Shown here in pieces: positions 25,803-34,146 of a stretch of DNA of 64,000 nucleotides (the first letter of the stretch is position 1; each line of letters begins with the position of its first letter). The stretch spans positions 1 to 64,000 of the forward strand of contig CAYXIO010000010.1 in assembly GCA_964465125.1 (NCBI GenBank). Direction: 5' to 3'. Source of the DNA: CAYOHG01 sp964465125 (lineage in GTDB: Bacteria > Planctomycetota > Phycisphaerae > UBA1845 > Fen-1342). The position numbers were made by a program, and so were the translations under genes. The notes below the pieces were generated by a model. That model ran no database searches. It saw nothing but the letters and a program-made list of their open reading frames with translations, and was not told the origin of the DNA.

Positions 25803-26864
25803 TCAGCCCTGCTTTGAGAGACGCGCCGTCTTTGAAGGACGCAGCAGCCCCGCCCGCGGCTCCAGCCACAAATCCGCCGTCTCACGCCGCAGAAACCGGC
25901 GATAGCCGAGCGCGGCGATCATGGCGGCGTTGTCGGTGCAGTACTTCATGGGCGTCAGGAGCAGCGTCAGACCGGCGCGCGTGCAGGCGTCCTGAAGCTG
26001 CGCACGCAGGGCGCTGTTGGCCGCGACGCCGCCGCCCACGACCACGTTTACCACGCCGGCCCGCTGTGCCGCCGCGAGCGTTTTCTTGACCAGCGTCTGG
26101 ACCAGGGCGGCTTGAAAGCTCGCGGCCACGTCGGCGACTTCCTGCGGCGTGAGGTGTGCCACCGAGCCGTATTTCTGCCCGCCGCCGTAGACGTGGTAGA
26201 GCACAGCGGTCTTGAGGCCGCTGAAGGAGAAGTTGGCGTGTGGCTCGTGAATCCAGGGGCGCGGGAAACGCACGGCTTTCGGGTTGCCGTCGCGGGCTAC
26301 ACGGTCAATCACTGGGCCGCCGGGGTAACCCAGTTCCAGAATGGCCGCGACCTTGTCGAATGCCTCGCCGGCGGCGTCATCTACCGTCTGGCCCAGTAGC
26401 TCGATGTCCAGGAAATCGCGGACGAGGTAGAGCGACGTGTGTCCGCCGCTGACGACGAGGGCGACGGCGGGCCAGGGCGGCGGATCGGCCGTCAAACTGG
26501 CGCTGGTGGCGTGTGCTTCGATGTGGTCCACGGGAACCAGGGGCAGTCCGCGGGTAAGCGCCAGCGTCTTCGCCGCGGTTACGCCGACGAGAAGCGACCC
26601 GACGAGGCCGGGGCCGACCGTGACGGCGAGCGCGTCCAGATCCTCGTAGCTTACGCCCGCCGTGGCCAGCGTTTCCTCGATGATGGGACGGATGCGCTCG
26701 ATGTGCGCCCGCGAGGCGATCTCCGGCACGATGCCGCCGTATTTCGCGTGCAAGTCCACCTGAGAACTGACCAGGCTGGCGCGCACGTCGCGTCCGTTGA
26801 CGACGACCGCGGCGGAGGTTTCGTCGCACGAGGTTTCGATCCCCAGAATCGTGCAGTCTTTCAC
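25803..26864 (-). CDS. tsaD: tRNA N6-threonylcarbamoyladenosine synthase subunit TsaD
   Basis: A 353-residue member of the Kae1/TsaD family, which transfers threonylcarbamoyl to A37 of ANN-decoding tRNAs. Motifs: ILGIETSCDETSAAVV at the N-terminus, VTVGPGLVGSLLVG, the iron-binding VDHIEAHA (H-x3-H), VVSGGHTSL, FSFSGLKTAV and VVGGGVAANSALR. The start is GTG at 26864, overlapping the TGA of the upstream dehydrogenase gene by four bases (GTGA). xylB follows after two bases. The partners TsaB, TsaC and TsaE are not in the window. Confidence 0.95.
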   Translation of the reverse strand: MKDCTILGIETSCDETSAAVVVNGRDVRASLVSSQVDLHAKYGGIVPEIASRAHIERIRPIIEETLATAGVSYEDLDALAVTVGPGLVGSLLVGVTAAKTLALTRGLPLVPVDHIEAHATSASLTADPPPWPAVALVVSGGHTSLYLVRDFLDIELLGQTVDDAAGEAFDKVAAILELGYPGGPVIDRVARDGNPKAVRFPRPWIHEPHANFSFSGLKTAVLYHVYGGGQKYGSVAHLTPQEVADVAASFQAALVQTLVKKTLAAAQRAGVVNVVVGGGVAANSALRAQLQDACTRAGLTLLLTPMKYCTDNAAMIAALGYRRFLRRETADLWLEPRAGLLRPSKTARLSKQG

Positions 26865-27868
26865 AGCGTCACGACGAGTTTGCCGAAGTGCTCGCCCGCC
26901 GCCATGCAGCGGAATGCATCGGGCAGTTTTTCAAAGGGGTACGTGCGGTCGATGACCGGCTGAATGCGGTGCGCGGCCAGAAACTGGTTCATGGCTTCGA
27001 ATGCGGCCCGCGAATCAACCATGATGCCGGCGATGTGCAGCCGCTTCATCAGGATCAGGCCGGTGGTCACGCTGCCCTGGCGACCAGTGAGCGCGCCTAG
27101 CAGCGCGATCGTGCCGCCGGCCCGCGTGGCTTTCAGCGAGCGGTCGAGCGTGCCGGGGCCGGCGTTTTCGACGGTAACATCGACGCCGGCGCCGCCGGTC
27201 AGCTCGAGCACTTGCTGTTCCCAGTCGGGGTGGGTGGCGTAGTTGACGGTGTGGTCCGCGCCGAGCTGGCGGGCCCGCGTGAGCTTGGCGTCGTTGCGGC
27301 TCGTGATGATGACAGTGGCGCCCATCGCTTTGGCGAGCTGAAGGGCGAAGATCGACACGCCGCCGGTGCCGAGGGTGAGGACGGTCTGGCCCGCTGCGAC
27401 GAGTGTGACGGTGCGCAGCGCGCTCCAGGCGGTCAGGGCGGCGATCGGGAGCGTCGCGGCCTGGGCGAAGTCGTAGCCCGCGGGGATCGGCACGACCGCC
27501 TCCGCGCTGAGCACGACCTGTTCGGCGGCGAGACCGGCGGCGGGGGTGCCCAGCGTCGTCGCCAGGTACTGCTGCTGGAACGGACCTCCCAGCCAGCCGG
27601 AGACGAAGTGAGACATCACGCGGTCGCCGGCGCGCACGCGGCTGACGCCCGGACCGACCGCGGACACGACGCCCGCCCCGTCGCTGATCGGCACGGCGGG
27701 GAGCTTGAGTTTGGGGTTGTATTGTCCGGTGACGACCAGCAGGTCTCGATAATTCAAGCTCAGGGCCTGCACGGCGAGGACGATCTCGCCCGGTCCCGGC
27801 TGCCGGGCCGGGGCGTCGGTGAGCCGAAGGTTCTCGATGCCTAACTGGTTGAGGTGAAAGGCGCGCAT
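26861..27868 (-). CDS. NAD(P)H:quinone oxidoreductase-like MDR dehydrogenase
   Basis: A 335-residue medium-chain dehydrogenase/reductase. The N-terminal GroES-like fold includes LNYRDLLVVTGQY and VPISDGAGVVSAVG; the nucleotide-binding fold has VLTLGTGGVSIFALQLAKAMGA, a TGTGG-type variant of the Rossmann loop. The structural and catalytic zinc cysteines of alcohol dehydrogenases are absent, so it is of the zinc-free quinone-reductase/zeta-crystallin type. The ATG at 27868 follows GAGGAGCG at good spacing. It leads the six-gene minus-strand run and overlaps tsaD by four bases. The physiological acceptor is unknown. Confidence 0.82.
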   Translation of the reverse strand: MRAFHLNQLGIENLRLTDAPARQPGPGEIVLAVQALSLNYRDLLVVTGQYNPKLKLPAVPISDGAGVVSAVGPGVSRVRAGDRVMSHFVSGWLGGPFQQQYLATTLGTPAAGLAAEQVVLSAEAVVPIPAGYDFAQAATLPIAALTAWSALRTVTLVAAGQTVLTLGTGGVSIFALQLAKAMGATVIITSRNDAKLTRARQLGADHTVNYATHPDWEQQVLELTGGAGVDVTVENAGPGTLDRSLKATRAGGTIALLGALTGRQGSVTTGLILMKRLHIAGIMVDSRAAFEAMNQFLAAHRIQPVIDRTYPFEKLPDAFRCMAAGEHFGKLVVTL

Positions 27869-28046
27869 CGGTCGCTCCTCGATACGACGATCTGGTCCAG
27901 GGGCCCTATCGTAGCCCAAGCGGCGGGTGCTCCCCAGCGGACGCGGGCAAACCACATCGCCTGCCGGGATTGCCGGCGGCGTTGCCGCCCACGACAATAG
28001 TGCGATGGCCGCCTGCCGGGGCCGCGGCCCGTGCAGCGAGGACCAG

Positions 28047-29453
28047 ATGGACATCTTCGACCTGACCTCTCGACGCGGTTTCATCAAGAGCGCACTCACC
28101 GCCGGCGTGGCCTTGGCCGGCTCGACGCACTTCGGCTGCGCCGCGCCTGGCGGTCGGCGGAAGGAACAGCCCGCCGCCCCGGCCCGGCCGCAGCTCGAAC
28201 GGCCGAGCGAACCCACGCCGTACAGCGACCTGCGCATCGCGTACATCGGCACCGGCGGCATCGGCGGGCACCACTTGGAGGAGACCTACAAGCACGGCGT
28301 GCAGTGCCCGTGCTTCTGCGACGTGGATCGCAACCGCATGGCCCGCTTCGCCGAGGCCTTTCCGGACGCGCGGCCGTACCAGGACTACCGCGAGTTGTTT
28401 GACCGGGAACACAAGAACTTTGACGCGGTGATGATCGGCGTCCCGGACCATCATCATTATCCGGCGACGATCAGCGCCATGCAGCTTGGCAAGCATGTCT
28501 ATACCCAGAAGCCGCTCACGCACACGGTCTGGGAGGCCCGCCAACTGGCCTTGGCCGCGCAGAAGTACAAGGTCACCACACAAATGGGTAACCAGGGCCA
28601 CGCCAACGAGGGTAAACGGCTGATCTACGAGTTTGTGAACAGCGGTGCGCTAGGTGACATTCTCGAAGTACACACCTGGACGGACCGGCCGATCTGGCCG
28701 CAGGGGATTGACCGCCCCGAGGGTGAGGATGCGGCGCCCGCGCATCTGGACTGGGACATCTGGCTTGGTCCCGCACCGCTGCGGCCGTTCAAGGAGAAGA
28801 CCTATCACCCCTTCAACTGGCGCGGCTGGCTGGATTTCGGCTGCGGCGCCCTCGGCGACATGGCGTGTCACACGATGGACTGCATGTTCTGGGCGCTCGA
28901 CCCCGGCCACGCCACGGCGGTCGAACCGCTCGCGCTGTGCCCCGTCAACGAGGAGACGTATCCCAGGGCCAGCATGATTCGCTGGGAATTCCCGCCGCGC
29001 GGCAAACGGGCGGGTTTTTCCGCTTACTGGTACGACGGCGGGTTGATGCCGCCGCTGCCGGTTTCGCTGGAGTTCGGCCGGCGGCTGGGGCAGACGGGCA
29101 ACATCTTCCTCGGCACCAAGGCGTCGCTGCTTGTACAAGGCGACTACGGTGAGAGCGTCCGCGTCTTTCCCGAAGCGAAGATGCAGGAGATCGGCAAGCC
29201 GCCGAAACTGCTGGAGCGCTCGCCGGGGCATTTCATCGAGTGGCTGGATGCCGCCGTCGGCGCAAAGCCGCTGGACTTCCCGAAGTCCAACTTCGCCTAC
29301 GCCGCGCCGCTCACCGAAACGATCCTGCTCGGCAATGTGGCCCTGCGGCTGGGCCGGCGGCTGGAGTGGGACGGCGAGAGTCTACAGTTCACCAACGTGC
29401 CCGAGGCCAACGCGCTGGTCACAAAGGAATACCGCGACGGCTGGAAGATGTGA
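28047..29453 (+). CDS. Tat-exported Gfo/Idh/MocA-family oxidoreductase
   Basis: A 468-residue NAD(P)-dependent sugar-type dehydrogenase. The N-terminus SRRGFIKSALTAGVALAG is a twin-arginine signal, followed by a Pro-rich spacer. The Rossmann fold starts with IAYIGTGGIGGHHLE; VPDHHH and VYTQKPLTHTVWEA carry the EKP-like motif (here QKP) of this family. GQTGNIFLGTK and the C-terminal region fit planctomycetal exported members thought to act on carbohydrates. Start chosen at ATG 28047, where the Tat motif lies seven residues in and a GAGGA stretch precedes. The substitution of Glu by Gln in the EKP motif occurs in many planctomycete homologues. Natural substrate unknown. Confidence 0.85.
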   Translation: MDIFDLTSRRGFIKSALTAGVALAGSTHFGCAAPGGRRKEQPAAPARPQLERPSEPTPYSDLRIAYIGTGGIGGHHLEETYKHGVQCPCFCDVDRNRMARFAEAFPDARPYQDYRELFDREHKNFDAVMIGVPDHHHYPATISAMQLGKHVYTQKPLTHTVWEARQLALAAQKYKVTTQMGNQGHANEGKRLIYEFVNSGALGDILEVHTWTDRPIWPQGIDRPEGEDAAPAHLDWDIWLGPAPLRPFKEKTYHPFNWRGWLDFGCGALGDMACHTMDCMFWALDPGHATAVEPLALCPVNEETYPRASMIRWEFPPRGKRAGFSAYWYDGGLMPPLPVSLEFGRRLGQTGNIFLGTKASLLVQGDYGESVRVFPEAKMQEIGKPPKLLERSPGHFIEWLDAAVGAKPLDFPKSNFAYAAPLTETILLGNVALRLGRRLEWDGESLQFTNVPEANALVTKEYRDGWKM

Positions 29454-29492
29454 GCGGCGCTCACATCTTCCGTGGTGCCGCGCAGGGTACGC

Positions 29493-29930
29493 TTAGTTGG
29501 CCTTGACCGCGATCTTCCGCGGCAGGTGGGCCTGCACCTTCGGCAGGTGCAACGTCAGCACGCCGTCCTTGAGCGTGGCTTCCACGCGCTCCGCGTTCAC
29601 CTCGACGGGCAACGTGACAATGCGCGTGAATTCGCCGGCAGCGCGCTCCTGGCGGTGATACACGCGTTGTTCATCGTCCGGCCGCACGCGCCGGCCCTTG
29701 ATCGTCAGCTCGTTCGCGACCGCGTAGACCTCGAGGTCGTCGCGATTGAAGCCGGGCAACTCCGCTTCGACGCAGACGGCGTCGCCCGCGTCCCAGATGT
29801 TGAGCGCGGGAAAGGCGGCCGGCGGGGCGAAGGGCGAGTGGGCTGCGTCGAGGCCCAAGCCTGTGACAACGCGTTCCATCTCACGTCGCAGTTCATCGAA
29901 CGGGTTCATGGGGAGTCTGGCAAGTCGCAT
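29493..29930 (-). CDS. Small heat-shock protein (Hsp20/alpha-crystallin)
   Basis: A 145-residue ATP-independent holdase. The alpha-crystallin domain spans about residues 42-135: VCVEAELPGFNRDDLEVY, LTIKGRR, ERAAGEFTRIVTLP and the A-x-x-x-x-G-V-L motif ATLKDGVLTLHLPK. The N-terminus MNPFDELRREME is typical. The tail ends IAVKAN with an I-x-V oligomerisation motif. ATG at 29930 is preceded by GGAGGTGCG. No CIRCE-type repeat or ROSE-like element was seen upstream. Confidence 0.92.
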   Translation of the reverse strand: MRLARLPMNPFDELRREMERVVTGLGLDAAHSPFAPPAAFPALNIWDAGDAVCVEAELPGFNRDDLEVYAVANELTIKGRRVRPDDEQRVYHRQERAAGEFTRIVTLPVEVNAERVEATLKDGVLTLHLPKVQAHLPRKIAVKAN

Positions 29931-30252
29931 AACGCACCTCCGACCTTCTAGGATTCCTGTTCTGTCCGGCGCCACACCTTGTGGCCGCCACACCAACCCG
30001 AAAGAGCAACGCGTGTGCCAGGTTCAAACCGCGGTGGACAGGATCGCTAACTTGTTGGGGCAAGGCGGGTTATGCATTCAGGGCGTCAGCGGGGCGGGGC
30101 GGGGCGCCCGGCCAGCTTGACAGGCGCGGCAGGCAGCCCGTTCTTGACGGGGCTCCCCGCGGTTGGCGGTCTGCACGCTAAGGAGCAAGCCGCGCGTCGT
30201 AAACCTCTGGACGACATGCGGCGGCGGTTGTGCTGCGCACGCGTGACGCGGG
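29931..30252. other. Intergenic stretch, nothing recognised
   Basis: Roughly 320 bases upstream of the heat-shock gene and downstream of the first PilZ gene, both on the minus strand. It contains GC-rich short repeats (GGGGCGGGGCGGGG near 30091) but no recognised gene, RNA or heat-shock control element. Confidence 0.5.
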
Positions 30253-30558
30253 TCAGGATTCGTCCCCGTCCGCGGGGAACGCCACGCACACCCGACAGGT
30301 GTTTGGATCCCGCAGCGTGATGCGGACGACGCGCGCGGCTTCCGCGACCTGCCAGGTCATCCCCGGCGTCAACTCGACGTGCAGCTTTACGCGCCCGTCG
30401 ATGCGCCGCGCGTCACGCTGCGGAACGCTGAAGGACACGCCGCCCGGCGACAGGTCCAACATGTCGCACTCGCCGACATGCACCCCGCACTGCCAGCGCA
30501 TGCGCCCACCGAATAGCACCCGACTGCTCCGCCGTCGATCCCGCCGCGCATTCGACAT
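30253..30558 (-). CDS. PilZ-domain protein with intact c-di-GMP motif
   Basis: A 101-residue single PilZ domain. The N-terminal basic motif RRSSR and the later DLSPGG satisfy the RxxxR and (D/N)xSxxG signature that binds cyclic di-GMP. ATG at 30558 follows GGGAGAGG. It is the last of three adjacent same-strand PilZ-like genes, nine bases after the second. No enzymatic partner is visible, so it is probably a diffusible c-di-GMP receptor or a subunit of a larger complex. Confidence 0.8.
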   Translation of the reverse strand: MSNARRDRRRSSRVLFGGRMRWQCGVHVGECDMLDLSPGGVSFSVPQRDARRIDGRVKLHVELTPGMTWQVAEAARVVRITLRDPNTCRVCVAFPADGDES

Positions 30559-30567
30559 GACCTCTCC

Positions 30568-30852
30568 CTACCGCTCGGTCCGCGCCGCCACCAGCATCAG
30601 GTGCGCATCGTACGGGGCCACGCGCGTCACGCAGCAACTTCGCCGGGCCCCGCCGGCGTCCTGCACCTCGAGCCGCTCACCGGGGCGCGGCGGCGCGGCG
30701 GCGCCCACGACGAACGAGAGGCTCCGCACCGAGACGTCGCTCAGCCACGCACGGTGTAGCTCGTCGTCGTCTGCGCGCCGCCAGCGGATCCGGCCGCCCA
30801 CCGGTCGCCGCCGTTCGGTTCTGCGATCTGACACGTTTTTCTCGTCTGTCAT
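30568..30852 (-). CDS. PilZ-like protein with degraded ligand motif
   Basis: A 94-residue protein related to its neighbours. It has the basic stretch RRTERRRPVGG, but the second motif reads SDVSVRS, lacking the final Gly of DxSxxG, so c-di-GMP binding is doubtful. ATG at 30852 is preceded by GAGGTG. Its 5' part overlaps the third PilZ-like reading frame by 176 bases if that frame runs to its own stop, an abnormally long same-strand overlap. Confidence 0.65.
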   Translation of the reverse strand: MTDEKNVSDRRTERRRPVGGRIRWRRADDDELHRAWLSDVSVRSLSFVVGAAAPPRPGERLEVQDAGGARRSCCVTRVAPYDAHLMLVAARTER

Positions 30853-31159
30853 GATGCACCTCATCGAACTCGGCCGCCACGCGACTGGTGGTGGCCGATA
30901 ACGGGTCAATGCGAAGCACTCGTGCGGTCCGACGCCAAGGCCCGCCGCGGCCGATCAGATGCAGGAACTCACCTTTTCGGGGGGTTTGCTCGCGTGGCGT
31001 CAGCAGGGCGAGGCCGGTTTCAGAAATGCCGACGAGCAGGGCCGTGCGGAGCGGCGTGCGCCCGGCGGGCCGCCAGACCACCTGTCGCCAAAGCGGTACG
31101 CGCTCGCTGCGCCGCCGGGTCAGCCCGGCCCGGTCCCTGCGTCTGCGATCCAGGTTCAT
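30677..31159 (-). CDS. PilZ-like protein with an abnormal, overlapping C-terminus
   Basis: Residues 1-100 resemble a PilZ domain: basic RRRSERVPLWRQ, then LLVGISETGLALL, where the DxSxxG aspartate is replaced by Gly. ATG at 31159 follows GGAG about nine bases upstream. Beyond the PilZ-like part (about residue 100, EFDEVHHD) the frame continues for about 60 Arg-rich residues that look like a shadow of the next gene. The frame therefore either truly overlaps the second PilZ gene by 176 bases or has lost its stop through a frameshift or sequencing error. The first two-thirds is credible; the tail is doubtful. Confidence 0.55.
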   Translation of the reverse strand: MNLDRRRRDRAGLTRRRSERVPLWRQVVWRPAGRTPLRTALLVGISETGLALLTPREQTPRKGEFLHLIGRGGPWRRTARVLRIDPLSATTSRVAAEFDEVHHDRREKRVRSQNRTAATGGRPDPLAARRRRRATPCVAERRLGAEPLVRRGRRRAAAPR

Positions 31160-31511
31160 CCGTCGTATCTCCGTCCGAGCGGAGCCGCGGCGAAGGGTCC
31201 TTGCGGTCTCGCGCAAGGATTGTCGGTTGTCTATGCCGGTGAATTTGCTGGGGGGCGCGTAGACGGGATTTCCCCGACCTGCCCAAGAATGCCGGAAATC
31301 GCAGGCCCCGCGTCGGGTGAATATCGGGATCGAGGGCGTGTGTCCGGAAACCGTTCGCTACCAACTACCGGTAAACGTTGGGGCGACGCCGGCGTACGTC
31401 GGAACGCGACGCGACAGCGAGGGCCCAGCGGCAAAAAACCGCATCCGCCGGGCGCTAGCTGGCGCGTCGCGTTCTGAACACGGGGCCACTGTCCCGTCTG
31501 TGGGTCGTGCC
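31160..31511. other. Intergenic stretch between the PilZ cluster and the carboxypeptidase
   Basis: About 350 bases following the stop of the carboxypeptidase gene and upstream of the PilZ genes. A hairpin-like CACGGG...CCCGTCTGTG lies at about 31479-31502. No gene is supported. Confidence 0.45.
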
Positions 31512-33851
31512 CTATGGACAGCCCTGGCCGAGCCGGGCAATCAGCGGGTTGATGTCGTCGAAATCCACAACGCCGGACGCATCCACGTCGCAATTCGCAT
31601 ACTGGCAAGACGGCGGCTGGCCCAACTGCGCCATGTGCATGTCGATCCAGGCTTGCTCGCCGCCCAGGGCCGCGACGAAGAAGCCGATGTCGTCGAAGTC
31701 CACGTCGTTGTCGCAGTCGCAGTCGCCCCGGCAGATCGGCAGCGACTCAACCACGGAAAACGTCGCCGCGCTCTCGCCCCACGGGCCGTAGGTGGCGTCC
31801 GCGTGGTAGGAGCGCACGCGGACCTTGCAGTTGTTGCTGAGCACGGTCGGGGTCCAGGAAGTCGAGGTGGCGCCGTAGGGGGTGAGGGCGATCACGTCGG
31901 TCCAGGGCGTCGTATCGGACACCATCTGGACATAATCGACCCAGACCGAGTCATTACCACTGGTCACACTGGCGTTCTTTGTGTACTCCCATTTGACGGT
32001 GTGGTTGCCGGCCGAAAGAGTTGTGGAGTAGGACTGCCAGCCGCCACCGGTGCCGGAGGCGTGGACGACGCGGTTGCCGTCCACGTAGAAGTTGAAGTAG
32101 TCACCGTTCGCTTCGCTGCTGACCAGGTACCAGAAGCTGAAGTTGCCTTGCGAGGCGGTGCGCGACATCCAGGTGGTCTGGTTATGGGCGATCACGCCGG
32201 CGCGGGCCGAGCGTGTGCCGACGAGCGCGAACTGGGAGCTGATGGCCCAGTTGGCGTTGCCGCCGGTTTGGTAGTCCGCGCCGAGCGAGGTGCGTTCGAA
32301 GCTGTCGGTGAGGTTGCCGATCTGCCCCCAGTTGGTCGTCACCTGCACGTGGTAGCGATAAGTGGGGTTGACATTGGTCCACGCGATATCAGCGGGGACG
32401 CTGATGGGCAACTGCTCGCCGCCGTTGGGGTACGTAACGACCGGCGGCGGGGACATTGGCAGGTCGAGGTGCAGGGACTGCCCAGTTGTGACGACCACAT
32501 TGGAGACGGTCAACGGCTCATAGCCGGGCGCGGCTACCGAAAGCATGTACGTGCCTGCGGGCAAGTAGCCGTGGTAGCGTCCGAAGCGGCCGGAGTGGTT
32601 GTACTCGCCGTTGGAGAAGCCCGCGCCGACGTAGTTGATCGTGGCGTTGACGATCGGCTCGCCGGTGAGGGCGTTTGTGACGTAGCCCCAGAGCGGGACG
32701 GTCCGCTGGATGGCCCACAGAATGCCGGGCCAGACCAGGGCGGCCTCGGCCTGCGCGCTGGCGTACGACGGCTGGAACTCGGTGTGGGTCTCGATCAGGT
32801 TCGCGGCGGCGCCCATGTAGGCGAGCTGCCACTCGTAGTGCTCGCCCTCCGCGCTGGGGGCGCGCGTGGCACCGCCGTAGCCGGAGGCGGTGGCGAGGGC
32901 CGCGGCTTCGCTCTGTAGATAAGCGGTGTGTGGATGCGTCAGACAGTTGTACGAGTACAGTACCTCGCGTCCGGACGAGTGGTAGTCAATGACGCGGTGG
33001 AAATGACGGCCCTGGCTCCAGGCGATCATGGTTTGCGTTTCCGCTTCGGACGCGGCCGACGGACCTTTGTACGTTTCGGAAGCGGGGTTGGTGTCGCCGG
33101 AGCAGGCCGAGTCCCAGCCCATCGGGTAGTTGCGGTTGAGGTCAACTCCCGTGCCGCCGGCGAACACGTGCCGGTTTTTTCGCCACATGTTGTCGGTATT
33201 GTACATGTAGTTGTAGCCGTCCGGATTCCACACAGGGGCGATCCAGATCTCGTTGTTGTTGACCGCCGCCGTGATGTTCGGGTCGGAGCCATATTGCGAC
33301 GTGAGCTGGTTGAGGGCGTGGAGTGCAATGACCGGGGTTACGACCTCGCGGGCGTGGTGGCAGCTCACGATCAGCACCGCCGGCTCGTCCTCATCGCTGG
33401 CGACGTTGTCCGACACCTTGACCGCAAACAGGTGGCGGCCCTCGACGGTGGTCGGTGCGCCGTACAGGGCCGTCACGTCCACCATCTGGCAAATCGACGG
33501 GTAGGCGGTCGCCTTGGCGGTCATCTCGGCGTAGAGGCCGTTCAGGTCGAGATAACCCGGCGGCAGGTCCGGCGCCTGCTCCGCGAGGATGTCGCGGAAG
33601 GGCCGGCCGATCGCCAGCGTTTCCGGCTCGTAACCCAGGTCTTTCAACAGTTGGAGATACGGTTCCGAGACGATCAACTCGAGCGACTTATCGGTCACCG
33701 AGCCCTCGAGCACGTCGAAGCCCGCACGCTCCAATTCGACGGCCACAGCGCGGGCATCATCAGCCGCCACTTTCACGTGGCGGAGCGGCTCGGCCTGTGC
33801 GGTAGCAACAAGACTGGCGACGAGGACGAGGGTCCAAACGAGGTGCTTCAC
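31512..33851 (-). CDS. Secreted zinc carboxypeptidase (M14) with calcium-loop tail
   Basis: A 779-residue exported peptidase. Residues 1-20 form the signal peptide ending AQA. The M14 domain covers about residues 95-390: the zinc motif HHAREVV (H-x-x-E) near 165, NPDGYNYMY, DLNRNYPMGW, a third ligand in HRVIDYHSSG near 288, and catalytic Glu in ETHTEFQPSY near 355, so it appears active. A carboxypeptidase-regulatory beta domain follows (GYVTNALTGEPIVNATI), then a jelly-roll-like stretch, and near residue 705 to the end two calcium-loop repeats (CRGDCDCDNDVDFDD and CDVDASGVVDFDD). GTG at 33851 follows CTGGAG. It likely digests extracellular peptides or is displayed on the cell surface. Confidence 0.9.
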   Translation of the reverse strand: MKHLVWTLVLVASLVATAQAEPLRHVKVAADDARAVAVELERAGFDVLEGSVTDKSLELIVSEPYLQLLKDLGYEPETLAIGRPFRDILAEQAPDLPPGYLDLNGLYAEMTAKATAYPSICQMVDVTALYGAPTTVEGRHLFAVKVSDNVASDEDEPAVLIVSCHHAREVVTPVIALHALNQLTSQYGSDPNITAAVNNNEIWIAPVWNPDGYNYMYNTDNMWRKNRHVFAGGTGVDLNRNYPMGWDSACSGDTNPASETYKGPSAASEAETQTMIAWSQGRHFHRVIDYHSSGREVLYSYNCLTHPHTAYLQSEAAALATASGYGGATRAPSAEGEHYEWQLAYMGAAANLIETHTEFQPSYASAQAEAALVWPGILWAIQRTVPLWGYVTNALTGEPIVNATINYVGAGFSNGEYNHSGRFGRYHGYLPAGTYMLSVAAPGYEPLTVSNVVVTTGQSLHLDLPMSPPPVVTYPNGGEQLPISVPADIAWTNVNPTYRYHVQVTTNWGQIGNLTDSFERTSLGADYQTGGNANWAISSQFALVGTRSARAGVIAHNQTTWMSRTASQGNFSFWYLVSSEANGDYFNFYVDGNRVVHASGTGGGWQSYSTTLSAGNHTVKWEYTKNASVTSGNDSVWVDYVQMVSDTTPWTDVIALTPYGATSTSWTPTVLSNNCKVRVRSYHADATYGPWGESAATFSVVESLPICRGDCDCDNDVDFDDIGFFVAALGGEQAWIDMHMAQLGQPPSCQYANCDVDASGVVDFDDINPLIARLGQGCP

Positions 33852-34132
33852 GGTCGATCTCCAGTAGGGGGCGCGGGGCTTTGCTGCGCAGGAGCGTCCG
33901 CCGGTCCCAGGACGTGACGGTCATCGGCGGCCGGTTCGGTCATGCGCGGGCGAATAACGGCGTTGAGCCATGGGACGAGGGTTGCCTCTGACCCTCTGCC
34001 GGGCGGCCACGTGGGGGCCGCCACGAGCCACCCCTATCATATCGCCGCCGCCACCGGCGACGAAGCCGATTTGTAGGTTCACGTCGGATGGGGGCGTTTC
34101 CGACCGCCCGCGAGTCGGCCGGGCGCGGCGAG

Positions 34133-34138
34133 TACAAT
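34133..34138 (+). promoter_or_regulatory. -10 box eight bases before the ABC ATPase start
   Basis: TACAAT ends eight bases before ATG 34147 (five before the alternative GTG 34144) and no ribosome binding site intervenes, pointing to a leaderless transcript. No clear -35. Confidence 0.4.
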
Positions 34139-34146
34139 CCGCCGTG

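Noticed and set aside
31317..32918. Plus-strand frame of 533 codons opposite the carboxypeptidase
   Set aside because: Antisense to the M14 catalytic domain and beta domains; Val/Arg/Gly-rich with no motif.
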